Of a stretch of 64,000 nt of DNA, positions 16,927 through 25,303 are shown piece after piece; within the stretch, counting starts at the first letter, position 1; every line of letters begins with the position of its first letter. The DNA lies in assembly GCA_023135165.1 (NCBI GenBank), contig JAGLTS010000025.1:32414-96413 (forward strand), read 5' to 3'. Position numbers and translations under genes: made by a program. Source of the stretch: Phycisphaerales bacterium (GTDB taxonomy: Bacteria; Planctomycetota; Phycisphaerae; Phycisphaerales; JAGLTS01). Below the pieces are notes generated by a model, which was not told where the DNA came from, did no database searches, and was given only the letters and a program-made list of their open reading frames with translations.

Positions 16927-17643
16927 ATGCCACAGATCCTGATCGTCGAGGACGAACCGGACATCGGTGAACTGATCCGATTTCACGTGATGAGAGAAGG
17001 ATTTGACGCAGTCGTCATCCGGTCGGGGCGTCTCGCATGGCAGGAGATCAACCGAAACCCACCGCGACTGGTGATCCTCGACCTGATGCTGCCTGACATG
17101 GACGGCCTGGAGATCTGTCGGCGCATGAAGCTGGAGAGACGGACGCGAGGCGTGCCGATCCTGATCGTTTCCGCCAAGGGAGGGGAGGCGGACATCGTCG
17201 CCGGGCTGGAACTGGGCGCTGATGACTACGTCACCAAGCCGTTCAGTCCAAACGTACTGATGGCCCGGATGCGGAATCTGCTCCGCCGCGCCGAGGCGGC
17301 CGGTCTTGGCGACGATGCCGATCGAAGTGTGATGACTGTTGCGGGGGAATCGTTGGTTATTGATCTGGACCGCCACACGGTTGTCGTCGAGGGCAGACCG
17401 GTGGAACTCACGCGCAGCGAGTTCGAGATCCTGCGATGCCTCGTTTCCCGCCCTGGATTCGTTCGTACGCGCGAGCAGATCATCGCGGCCATGCATGGTG
17501 ACAACGTTGTACTGACCTCGCGCACTGTGGATGTACACATCACGGCTGTCAGACGCAAGCTTGGCGAGCTTGGCAGTCTGATCAAGACCGTGCGCGGAGT
17601 TGGTTATCGCCTGGATGAGTGTGCCGCCGAGTCCACGCCATGA
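16927..17643 (+). CDS. OmpR/PhoB-family response regulator
   Basis: 238-residue two-domain regulator. Receiver domain (1-120): LIVEDEPDIGE acidic pocket, phosphoacceptor D52 in VILDLMLPDMDG, VSAKGGEADIVAGLELGADDY and the conserved lysine in VTKPFSP. DNA-binding winged helix (about 140-232): LTRSEFEILRCLV, RTREQII, SRTVDVHITAVRRKLG and the closing IKTVRGVGYRLD. These features are closest to PhoB/PhoP-type regulators of phosphate response. GGGAGG precedes ATG 16927 by about twelve bases. The stop overlaps the kinase start in an ATGA, so regulator and kinase are translationally coupled. It is divergent from the FG-GAP gene, with a 247-base shared promoter region. Confidence 0.92.
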   Translation: MPQILIVEDEPDIGELIRFHVMREGFDAVVIRSGRLAWQEINRNPPRLVILDLMLPDMDGLEICRRMKLERRTRGVPILIVSAKGGEADIVAGLELGADDYVTKPFSPNVLMARMRNLLRRAEAAGLGDDADRSVMTVAGESLVIDLDRHTVVVEGRPVELTRSEFEILRCLVSRPGFVRTREQIIAAMHGDNVVLTSRTVDVHITAVRRKLGELGSLIKTVRGVGYRLDECAAESTP

Positions 17644-19424
17644 TCTTGCGCCGACCCAAGACGCTGCTTTGGAGATTCGGGATCGCGCTGATGAGTGCGC
17701 AGCTCGTGATTGCGCTGGCGCTTGGATTCTATACATACATCCATGCGCGTCAGTTCCACTACGATCAGACGCAGGGCGAGTTGCAGCGTATGGCATCCGT
17801 TCTCGTCGCGCGATTCAGTGATGAACTCGGCAAGGCTGATGGCAGCCGGATTGATCGCATTGCGAAGGAGGAGGGGCGACGAACAGACACGCGGATTACC
17901 ATCATTCTGCCTGACGGAAAGGTCATCGCCGATTCCGAGACCGACCCGGCGGGGATGGAGAACCACCGCTACGGCCGACCGGAGATCGAAGCTGCGCTCT
18001 CATCAGGCAAGGGATCGGCTGTCCGGTATAGCAATACGCTTGGTGAGTCGATGATGTACTTCGCTGAGGTGGTCGTGACCGAAGATGGAACCTTGGCAAT
18101 CGTCCGGACCGCGCTTCCATTGACGAGGATCGACGACGAGCTTGGCCGGATCATACGCGTTGTGGCGATTGCGGGCCTGCTGTCATTGCTGGCGGCGTTC
18201 GTTGTGATCTACTTGGTCTCGCGCCGAATCAGCCGGCAGCTTTCGCAGCTCGCAGCCGGAGCCGGCCGATTTGCCGGGGGCGATCTTGAACACCGGATCG
18301 TCCAACCCACAGCCACGGAGCTCTCATCGCTGGCCGAGGCGCTTAACGACATGGCTCGTCAACTCAGCGATCGCATCAACGATCTCCAAGCACAGCAGCG
18401 CGAGCAACGGGCGATTCTACAGTCGATGAGCAACGGCATCATCGCAATCGATGCGGACCAGCGGATCATCATCATGAACCGTGCGGCCGAGGGAATCCTC
18501 CGGAGCAACGCCGAGAGCGCGAAGGGCCGTTTGTTGCAGGAAGTGGCGCGTGAGCCTGAGCTTCACCGTTTCGTAGCTGGCGTGTTGGCCGGGAATCACA
18601 TCGGTCCCAGCGAATTGCAGCTTGGCGCCGAGCGGTCGATCATCGTGCAGGCGTGCAGCGAGATGCTCGTCAGCGCCGATGGGAGACAGACAGGCCTGCT
18701 GGTCATACTCGATGAGGTGACGCAGCTTCGGCGTCTCGAGTCGTTGCGCAGCGACTTTGCGGCGAACGTCTCGCACGAATTGCGCACGCCGATCACCAAC
18801 ATCAAAGGGTATGTCGAGACGCTTCTTGACGTCGGCTGGGACGATCGCGACCAAGCTGAGCGATTCCTGGAGATCATCAAGTCCAATAGCAGCAGGTTGG
18901 CGGCAATCGTCGAGGATGTGATGGCCCTGACCGAACTTGAGCAGCCGCATGCGAAAGAGGCGATGGAGCGAGAGCGTGTCATTCTCGCGGATCTTCTCGA
19001 GGGCGCAGCGGGTCAGTTTGAGTCTGCAGCAAGCGACAAGGGCATCTCGCTGGTCGTCAAAGCACAGTCGGAGGGCACGGCGGTGATCCATCATCAACTC
19101 ATCGAACAGGCGGTGGCGAATCTTCTGTCCAACGCTGTTCGGTATAGCCCACCCGGCACGACCGTGACGGCGCGTGCTGAGGTGACGTATGACGCCGTGA
19201 TTCTTAGTGTCGAGGATGATGGACCGGGGATACCGGCCGAGCACATCCCTCGCTTGTTCGAGCGGTTCTATCGAGTGGACAAGGCTCGCAGCCGTGAACT
19301 GGGCGGCACCGGCCTTGGATTGGCCATTGTCAAGTACATCACCCTGATGCACGGCGGGCACGTGGATGTGAGCAGCGAGGTCGGCTGCGGCAGCACGTTC
19401 CGCATCATCCTCCCGACCGACTGA
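17640..19424 (+). CDS. PhoR-like membrane sensor histidine kinase
   Basis: 594 residues. TM1 about 14-33, an extracytoplasmic sensor of about 130 residues (ITIILPDGKVIADSE, typical of PhoR/PnpS-type sensors), TM2 about 175-198, HAMP linker, a PAS domain (ILQSMSNGIIAIDADQRII), then HisKA with phosphoacceptor H379 in FAANVSHELRTPITNIKGY and an HATPase domain (NLLSNAVRYSPPGT, DDGPGIP, GGTGLGLAIVKY). The YVETLLD following the H box is characteristic of PhoR-type kinases, so phosphate sensing is the first guess. No pst or pho-regulon genes are in the window to confirm it. Coupled to the response regulator by a 4-base overlap. Confidence 0.92.
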   Translation: MILRRPKTLLWRFGIALMSAQLVIALALGFYTYIHARQFHYDQTQGELQRMASVLVARFSDELGKADGSRIDRIAKEEGRRTDTRITIILPDGKVIADSETDPAGMENHRYGRPEIEAALSSGKGSAVRYSNTLGESMMYFAEVVVTEDGTLAIVRTALPLTRIDDELGRIIRVVAIAGLLSLLAAFVVIYLVSRRISRQLSQLAAGAGRFAGGDLEHRIVQPTATELSSLAEALNDMARQLSDRINDLQAQQREQRAILQSMSNGIIAIDADQRIIIMNRAAEGILRSNAESAKGRLLQEVAREPELHRFVAGVLAGNHIGPSELQLGAERSIIVQACSEMLVSADGRQTGLLVILDEVTQLRRLESLRSDFAANVSHELRTPITNIKGYVETLLDVGWDDRDQAERFLEIIKSNSSRLAAIVEDVMALTELEQPHAKEAMERERVILADLLEGAAGQFESAASDKGISLVVKAQSEGTAVIHHQLIEQAVANLLSNAVRYSPPGTTVTARAEVTYDAVILSVEDDGPGIPAEHIPRLFERFYRVDKARSRELGGTGLGLAIVKYITLMHGGHVDVSSEVGCGSTFRIILPTD

Positions 19425-19517
19425 CCGCTTCGCAGCGCGCGGAACTCATGATGAGCAAGGACTGCTCGCACCGGCGCGGCAGGTCGTTGAGGAAGATATG
19501 TTGAGCCAAACGGTCGG

Positions 19518-20369
19518 CTATGGGTTGTACGTGTTCCAGAGGAATCTGATATGCGCGGCGTCGTCTTCCTCGTTCGTGTAGCGATTCACGATATCAGTGC
19601 GGAGTTCGACGTGGCCGTCGAAGAACGCGAGGTGCCCGGCGGAGCCGTGATGGCGACTGGCGAGCAGACTCCGCCGGCCAGATCGTTCCGCCAGTACCTC
19701 GAACATACTGTTATCCAAGATGGATGCCTCATCTTCCTCGACAAGGTCAACACTTGTCGAAGGATCGGCGACTGATGTGATGCTCTGAAACTGCGCGGTC
19801 CATCCGTGGGTTGTGCCCGCAACGGTGATGAAGACATCCTGCTCCTGCAGTACGTAGTCGTCGGGCCGATGCTCCGGATCGAAGTACAGGCGTGAGAACG
19901 TCGCGCCGACGGCACGTGAGTCTTCGTCAGGTACGAGCATGTGGCCGTATCGTCCGCCGGGGCCCGCGCCGGCAGGTGTCAGGCGCGTCATGGGGTCGGC
20001 CGGCGACGTGAAGATCGACGGATCACCAACGTATCGATCCGCGAAGCCGCCCGCCATGAACTCGTATGCACGGTCCGGGAGCGGCGCTGCCGGGCTGTCG
20101 AAGATGCCGACTTCGGTGGCGTGGACGTTGTGATCGAGGCTGAACCCAGGCAGTGAACCGTGGTCGGTCGCGTAGACCTGATGCGCCATTGCATAGCTGC
20201 GCAGATGAACGTGCGTGGCGGCTACGCGAGAGTAGCCATGTCCTCCATGAGTAGGCATGAGAATCGCAAGGAGCAGGAGCAATGCGATGGCGATGACCAC
20301 CACTGCGATGATCGCCTCAACGCGCGTGAGTCCTGCGTCGTGACGGACCGGGAATCGGTGTGTACACAT
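19518..20369 (-). CDS. Prepilin-like protein, paralogue of 14151-15077
   Basis: 283 residues. N-terminal DAGLTRVEAIIAVVVIAIALL fits a prepilin site (G at -1, glutamate at +5). The body repeats, in the same order, motifs of the other copy: HLRSYAMAH, ATEVGIFDSP, DPSIFTSPAD, VPDEDSRAVGATFSRLYF, VDLVEEDEASILDNSMF, and AGHLAFFDGHVEL followed by RYTNEEDD and LLW. AGGAG is about ten bases before the ATG. It converges with the histidine kinase gene and is not in an operon with another pilin gene. Probably secreted and membrane-anchored via its N-terminal helix. Since it and its paralogue flank the two-component pair and the FG-GAP gene, they may act in the same cell-surface process. Confidence 0.83.
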   Translation of the reverse strand: MCTHRFPVRHDAGLTRVEAIIAVVVIAIALLLLLAILMPTHGGHGYSRVAATHVHLRSYAMAHQVYATDHGSLPGFSLDHNVHATEVGIFDSPAAPLPDRAYEFMAGGFADRYVGDPSIFTSPADPMTRLTPAGAGPGGRYGHMLVPDEDSRAVGATFSRLYFDPEHRPDDYVLQEQDVFITVAGTTHGWTAQFQSITSVADPSTSVDLVEEDEASILDNSMFEVLAERSGRRSLLASRHHGSAGHLAFFDGHVELRTDIVNRYTNEEDDAAHIRFLWNTYNP

Positions 20370-20407
20370 CGTCGGGATTCTCCTATCACGAATGGGAGCG
20401 CACCTGC

Positions 20408-20878
20408 CTATTCGGGCGTTGCGTCGCGCTGGATGCGGATTTGCTCAATCGGCACGACATTGCCCTGGTTAATGCCGGGGCACTGTTTCGCCGCTTGACG
20501 CCACGTCTCGGGTGATCGCAGGTTTTCCGGCCAAAACGGCCACGTCCTGCACTGGGCGGGCCTGGCGGCGTACACACGACACACCGCCTTGCCCGGCACG
20601 GTCTCACGATCGAGAAGCACGCAGTCCAAGCCGTGCTGCGTCTTGCGTTCCTTGAGCGACCACCGCTTGCCGAACATGTGCGCGAACATCCGATGAAACG
20701 CAGCCTCGGTCATGTCCAACGCCTCAGCCATAGCTCGGCCCTCTTCGGCGGTGAACCACACAAACCCCGGCGCGCCCGTGCAGCAGCCGCCGCATTCCAT
20801 GCACTGAAACGGCAATCCGTCCGCATACCATTCGTTCTGATGAGTCTTCGCCGTCATCGCTGTATGTTCCGCACTCAT
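20408..20878 (-). CDS. YkgJ-family cysteine-cluster protein
   Basis: 156 residues. The YkgJ/UPF0153 signature is clear: FQCMECGGCCTGAPGFVWFT near the N-terminus, then a distal cysteine set in DCVLLDRE, AVCRVYAARPAQCRTWPFW and KQCPG. The cysteines are expected to bind zinc or an iron-sulfur cluster; the biochemical role of the family is not established. The start at ATG 20878 is used; ATG 20857 is possible because GGAA precedes it by nine bases. Its neighbours (prepilin-like protein downstream, unknown protein upstream on the same strand) give no clear pathway. Confidence 0.88.
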   Translation of the reverse strand: MSAEHTAMTAKTHQNEWYADGLPFQCMECGGCCTGAPGFVWFTAEEGRAMAEALDMTEAAFHRMFAHMFGKRWSLKERKTQHGLDCVLLDRETVPGKAVCRVYAARPAQCRTWPFWPENLRSPETWRQAAKQCPGINQGNVVPIEQIRIQRDATPE

Positions 20879-20957
20879 TCGCTCGCCCCGTCATCCGATC
20901 TGCGCCGCGCGCATCTCGCATACATCGGGCTCAGGCCGGACCGGCTCTGATCGGAGT

Positions 20958-21977
20958 TCACGGCATGATCTCCATCCGATACGCCTTAGCGGTGTCGAAA
21001 TCCACATCATGACCAACCGCGTCGATCAGCTCTTCCGGGCGCAGACGATCGGATGACACTTGATCGACGACGGCGTATCCCTTGATCATCTCACACGCTG
21101 CCGCGACGAGACCATCGACCTCGTTGAGGTTTCTCGCAGTCAGGAGCAGTTCTGCATACGCGCCGTCGGGATCGCGTGTTTGTGCGCCGGATGTGTTCTC
21201 CTCGGGTTGGCGTTCGAGGTAGAGCAGGACGCGCCAGGCGGTCATTCCCAGCAGTCGGCCGTCGTCATCGACATTCGAATCGGGGTCGATGTTCAGTTCG
21301 AGGTTCCACTCGTAGCGGAGCGCATCCAGCACGCCGTAGAAGTCGAGCAGATCGCTGCGATTGTCGTCGATCCACAACACATCACGGTGTTCGTGCGCCA
21401 CCGAATCGACGCCCACCGGTTCAGCGTGGTCCGACACACCGTGCTCAGCGAGGATCTGTTCGACGGCGTCCGCGCGGGTCAGTTCGACGCGGATGGTGAT
21501 GATCTTGTGATCGTCGAGGTAGACAAAGGCGAAAGGCTCTTCGCTCATCACGCCGAACCCGCAGTGGCCATCCTCGAAAAGGAACGCGCGAAACGGGCGC
21601 ATCGTGTTGAGCAGGTCAGCCTGGGAGATCGGTTCGGCAGCCAGGTACGGGTCCATCTCACGGTATGCATCATCACCGCGCACATCGAGGATCGGCAGGA
21701 CGTCGGGCGCGAGCAGCGCGAACAGGTCAACCATGAGCGGCTCGGTGCGCTCACTCGACACGACGATGTCGATGAGGTAGCAGTCGGGCCATTCGCCCTG
21801 GGCTGTCTCGAACTCCATTGTGTAGCCTTCGACGGGTTCACACGGCTCCGTGGGTATGCAACCAAGTGGATACTGGAAACCGTGCGCGGAGACGGTGTGC
21901 GACAGCGTGGGGTCCACCGCGCTGATTGCACGCTTGGTGCGGAAGTCGAGCGGATCGCGGAGGTCGCTGGGGTTCAC
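20958..21977 (-). CDS. Uncharacterised acidic protein
   Basis: 339 residues with no signal peptide or membrane helix and many Asp/Glu residues. I do not recognise a family. Visible segments such as YLIDIVVSSERTEPLMVDLF, EPFAFVYLDDHKIITIRVEL and WIDDNRSDLLDFYGVLDALR suggest alternating strands and helices of a soluble cytoplasmic protein. It starts with GTG 21977, which overlaps the stop of the histone-deacetylase-family gene in GTGA, so the two are translationally coupled and probably functionally linked. Base composition matches the neighbours. Confidence 0.7.
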   Translation of the reverse strand: MNPSDLRDPLDFRTKRAISAVDPTLSHTVSAHGFQYPLGCIPTEPCEPVEGYTMEFETAQGEWPDCYLIDIVVSSERTEPLMVDLFALLAPDVLPILDVRGDDAYREMDPYLAAEPISQADLLNTMRPFRAFLFEDGHCGFGVMSEEPFAFVYLDDHKIITIRVELTRADAVEQILAEHGVSDHAEPVGVDSVAHEHRDVLWIDDNRSDLLDFYGVLDALRYEWNLELNIDPDSNVDDDGRLLGMTAWRVLLYLERQPEENTSGAQTRDPDGAYAELLLTARNLNEVDGLVAAACEMIKGYAVVDQVSSDRLRPEELIDAVGHDVDFDTAKAYRMEIMP

Positions 21978-22951
21978 TGGTGCTGTTCCCCCGCCTCGAT
22001 GAGAACCTTGACGTGCCGGGCGACCGAATGAGCCACCGCCTCAAGGTGGTAGCCGCCTTCGAGCATGCAAGCGATCTTCCCGTCGCAGACCGCATCGGCG
22101 GCGTCGGTGATGCGACGTGTGATCGTCTCGAACCCGTCGGTTGTCACCTCGCACTGTGCCAGCGGATCGTCGCTGTGCGCGTCGAAGCCGGCGCTGACGA
22201 GGATGAAGTCGGGGCCAAAGTCCCGCACGATGGGCAGGATCTTCTGATCGAGCGCGTGAAGGAACTGGTCATCGCCGGCGCCGGGCATGACCGGCACGTT
22301 GACGGTTCGATTGATGCCGGGTGTGCCGACGGCGCCGTGCTCTCGCTCGTATCCGGTGCCGGGGAAGAGCGTCATCGGGTGCTGGTGCACGGAGCAGTAG
22401 AGAACGTCATCGCGGTCTTCGAAGAGATGCTGCGTGCCGTTGCCGTGGTGAACGTCGAAGTCAACGATGGCGATTCGGCGTGCATGCCCGGCGTCGATAA
22501 GCCACTGTGCCGCGATCGAGATGTTGTTGAGCAGGCAGAACCCCATGGAGCGGTCGTACTCGCAGTGGTGGCCCGGCGGCCGCATCAGGCACATCGCGTT
22601 GTGTGCTCGCCCCTGCACGATCTCATCGACAGCGGCGAGCGAGGCTGCGGCGGAAACGAGCGCTGCGTTGTAGCTCTCAGGGCAGATGGCTGAATCCGGC
22701 ACGTCGATGTACGGGTCGCCTCGCTGACAGGTCGCTTCAAGACGCTTGACGTAGTCCCCGTCATGGACCGCAGTGATCGCTCTCATCAGCTCATCACCGA
22801 CCAGCCAAGGCTTTGTCAAAACACATCGGGTGAGCAGTCCCTCGTCGCCCAGCACCTGCATCATCTCGCGGATGCGGTCGGGACGTTCGGGATGTCCGCG
22901 GCCCGTGTCGTGGGTGAGACACGTTGCGTCATACACAAGCGCCGTGGTCAT
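21974..22951 (-). CDS. Histone deacetylase/acetoin-utilisation (AcuC) family deacetylase
   Basis: 325-residue zinc deacetylase of the arginase/HDAC fold. Motifs in order: HPERPDRI at the start, the catalytic histidine pair in RPPGHHCEYDRSMGFCLLNN, zinc ligands in VDFDVHHGNGTQ, and the third ligand in VSAGFDAHSDDPLA, then a late GGYHLEA glycine loop. Bacterial members deacetylate lysines (AcuC on acetyl-CoA synthetase), acetylpolyamines or small acetylated metabolites; which of these applies cannot be told. ATG 22951 starts at MTTALVYD, where similarity begins. It is translationally coupled to the downstream unknown acidic protein. Confidence 0.92.
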   Translation of the reverse strand: MTTALVYDATCLTHDTGRGHPERPDRIREMMQVLGDEGLLTRCVLTKPWLVGDELMRAITAVHDGDYVKRLEATCQRGDPYIDVPDSAICPESYNAALVSAAASLAAVDEIVQGRAHNAMCLMRPPGHHCEYDRSMGFCLLNNISIAAQWLIDAGHARRIAIVDFDVHHGNGTQHLFEDRDDVLYCSVHQHPMTLFPGTGYEREHGAVGTPGINRTVNVPVMPGAGDDQFLHALDQKILPIVRDFGPDFILVSAGFDAHSDDPLAQCEVTTDGFETITRRITDAADAVCDGKIACMLEGGYHLEAVAHSVARHVKVLIEAGEQHQ

Positions 22952-23120
22952 GGTTCGTGGCCTATCGAGGGTGAGGCACCCGTGCGGGTCGAGCATCGGC
23001 CCAGCGGATAACGGTATGCTGTGTCACTTCTCATCGGTATCCTAGCTCCGACAATCGCACTCAACATCCTGCGGGCTACGGCGATCCCGACCCGACGGGC
23101 CAATCGAGGGAGACGCATCG

Positions 23121-25181
23121 ATGGACTTCCTTTCAGATGTCGGCGGAATCCTCTGGGGTCCTTGGACATTCCTCTGCCTCATGGGCGCTGGAATACTCTT
23201 CACGCTCTGGACGAAGTTCTCGCAATACCGGGCCATGACGCACGGCTTCGCGGTCATTCGCGGGCTGTATGACGACCCGAACGACCCGGGCGCCATCAAC
23301 CACTTCCAGGCGCTCTCCGCGGCGCTCTCCGCTACCGTCGGCTTGGGCAACATCGGCGGCGTCGCACTGGCGATCGGTGCGGGCGGGCCTGGCGCGCTCT
23401 TCTGGATGTGGATCATCGGCTTCCTGGGCATGGCGCTCAAAACCGTCGAGATCACGCTCGCCATGATGTATCGCAACACCGACGATCCGGACAACCCGCA
23501 CGGCGGCGCGATGTGGGTCGTTGATCGCGTCATCGGCGGGCGCGGCGGGATCTGGAAACCCGTCGGCAAGATCATCGGCGTCTTTTTCTGTCTCACGCTG
23601 ATCGTCTCGACGATCACAGGTGGCAACATGTTCCAGTCCTGGAACGTCGCCAGCCTCACGAGCACGTTCTGGAACGTCACGCCCGTCGTCACGGGCATCG
23701 TGCTCGCGATCATCGTCGGGCTGGTCATCGTGGGCGGCATCAAGAGGATCGGGAGCGTCGCGGGCAAGCTCGTGCCCTTCATGTGCCTGCTGTATCTGGT
23801 CTCCGCGCTGACCGTTCTGGTCGTGCACGTCACGGACATCCCCGCGATGCTCGCGCTCATCGTGAAGAGCGCGCTCAGCCCGACGGAAGCGAGCGGCGCG
23901 TTCATCGGCGGGAGCATCGGCTGGGCGTTCTCCGTGGGGCTGCGGCGGGCGCTGTTCTCCAACGAGGCCGGCCAAGGCTCGGCCCCGATCGCACACAGTG
24001 CGGCGAAAACCAACGAACCCGCGCGCGAAGGCATCATCGGTGGCATCGGACCCTTCATCGACACGATCTGCATCTGCACGCTCACCGCGCTGGTCATCCT
24101 GTGCACCAACACGTGGAATCGCGCGCCGCTGATGACGTTCGATGAGCCGCCGGTCGTGTCGCCCGTGCTCGCGCTTAACGACAGTCGATTCACCGCGTCG
24201 AGCGATGATGTTCGTGCCGGCCTGGAGGTCTACATGATGCTCCCGCCGGCTGATGGTGGGGTTGGCGCGGGCAGCCCGGCTCCGAGCGATCGCCTGACGG
24301 GTCGGCTCGCATCGGGTGGCAATGGCAGCCTCATCGTTGAATGGGACACGTACACGGCGTTCGTCGGCCCGGCCTCGGCGTCACTCCAGATCATGACCGC
24401 GGGCAGGCTTGAGCAGGCGGACCACGTCGTCGGCACGATCAGCGCACTACCCGCAGCGACGCGCGCCGTTGACGAGGGCAGATCCGATGACCCCGCTGAC
24501 GACCGGCCGATGTGGGGACTGCTCACCGCATCACAGGCGGTCGTTGTCGATGCCGACAAGGAGTTTCTCTGGCATCATCTCAGCGACGTCTTCATCGTGC
24601 TTGAGGGCGACCTCAACGACGACACGAAGGTCTCGCGGCACCGCCTCGCAGGCACGGCTACACGCATGGGCGTTGAGCAAGCGGTCATCAACGTGAGGTG
24701 GGACACGATCGCATCCGCGGCCGAGCCTGTCCTCGTCGAAGGCACGGGCATGTTCCGCGACTACAACGGGGCGTCGCTCACCGCACACGCGTTCGATCGG
24801 CAGTACCCGGGCTTGGGCAAGATCCTTATTACGGTCGCCGCGTGGCTCTTTGCCGTCTCGACGATGATCTCCTGGAGCTACTACGGCGAGCAGGGCATGA
24901 TCTATATGCTCGGCCGGCGAAGTGTTTTGCCCTACAAGCTCATCTACCTTGCCGCGATCATCTTCGCAGCCAATTGGATTCACGACACATCGGACATGGA
25001 GACGCTCATGGACATTGGCACGGGCGCGATGCTGTGGTCGAACATCCCGATCGTCGTGATCCTCGGCTTCCTCGCGGTGCGATGCAACAACACATACAAC
25101 CGCCGGCTCAAGGCAGGCGAGTTTCCACGCCGCGGCGCGCCATCAATCACGGATGTCATGGAAGGCAAGAACGTCGAATAG
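23121..25181 (+). CDS. Sodium:alanine symporter (AGCS) family protein with a large insertion
   Basis: 686 residues, well above the 450-500 usual for AGCS. The conserved core is clear: NHFQALSAALSATVGLGNIGG (TM2 region), AIGAGGPGALFWMW, and the family signature ALFSNEAGQGSAPIAHSAAKT near residue 280. Between the helix ending near 333 (LTALVILCTNTW) and the next core helix (LGKILITVAAWLFAVSTMI, about 560) there is an insertion of about 215 mostly polar residues with no membrane helix, presumably an extra soluble domain. GGGAGA precedes ATG 23121. It should import alanine or glycine with sodium at the inner membrane. It is a single transcription unit. Confidence 0.9.
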   Translation: MDFLSDVGGILWGPWTFLCLMGAGILFTLWTKFSQYRAMTHGFAVIRGLYDDPNDPGAINHFQALSAALSATVGLGNIGGVALAIGAGGPGALFWMWIIGFLGMALKTVEITLAMMYRNTDDPDNPHGGAMWVVDRVIGGRGGIWKPVGKIIGVFFCLTLIVSTITGGNMFQSWNVASLTSTFWNVTPVVTGIVLAIIVGLVIVGGIKRIGSVAGKLVPFMCLLYLVSALTVLVVHVTDIPAMLALIVKSALSPTEASGAFIGGSIGWAFSVGLRRALFSNEAGQGSAPIAHSAAKTNEPAREGIIGGIGPFIDTICICTLTALVILCTNTWNRAPLMTFDEPPVVSPVLALNDSRFTASSDDVRAGLEVYMMLPPADGGVGAGSPAPSDRLTGRLASGGNGSLIVEWDTYTAFVGPASASLQIMTAGRLEQADHVVGTISALPAATRAVDEGRSDDPADDRPMWGLLTASQAVVVDADKEFLWHHLSDVFIVLEGDLNDDTKVSRHRLAGTATRMGVEQAVINVRWDTIASAAEPVLVEGTGMFRDYNGASLTAHAFDRQYPGLGKILITVAAWLFAVSTMISWSYYGEQGMIYMLGRRSVLPYKLIYLAAIIFAANWIHDTSDMETLMDIGTGAMLWSNIPIVVILGFLAVRCNNTYNRRLKAGEFPRRGAPSITDVMEGKNVE

Positions 25182-25303
25182 CGCCAAGCGCGACGCGGAA
25201 TCCATCACGTTTTGTCAACAAACACGCGTGAACGATCAGCGGCGTGCGGCGGTGCTTCGCGCATCTGATACAATCGCCGACGTACTTGTGCGAGGTTAAC
25301 TGA

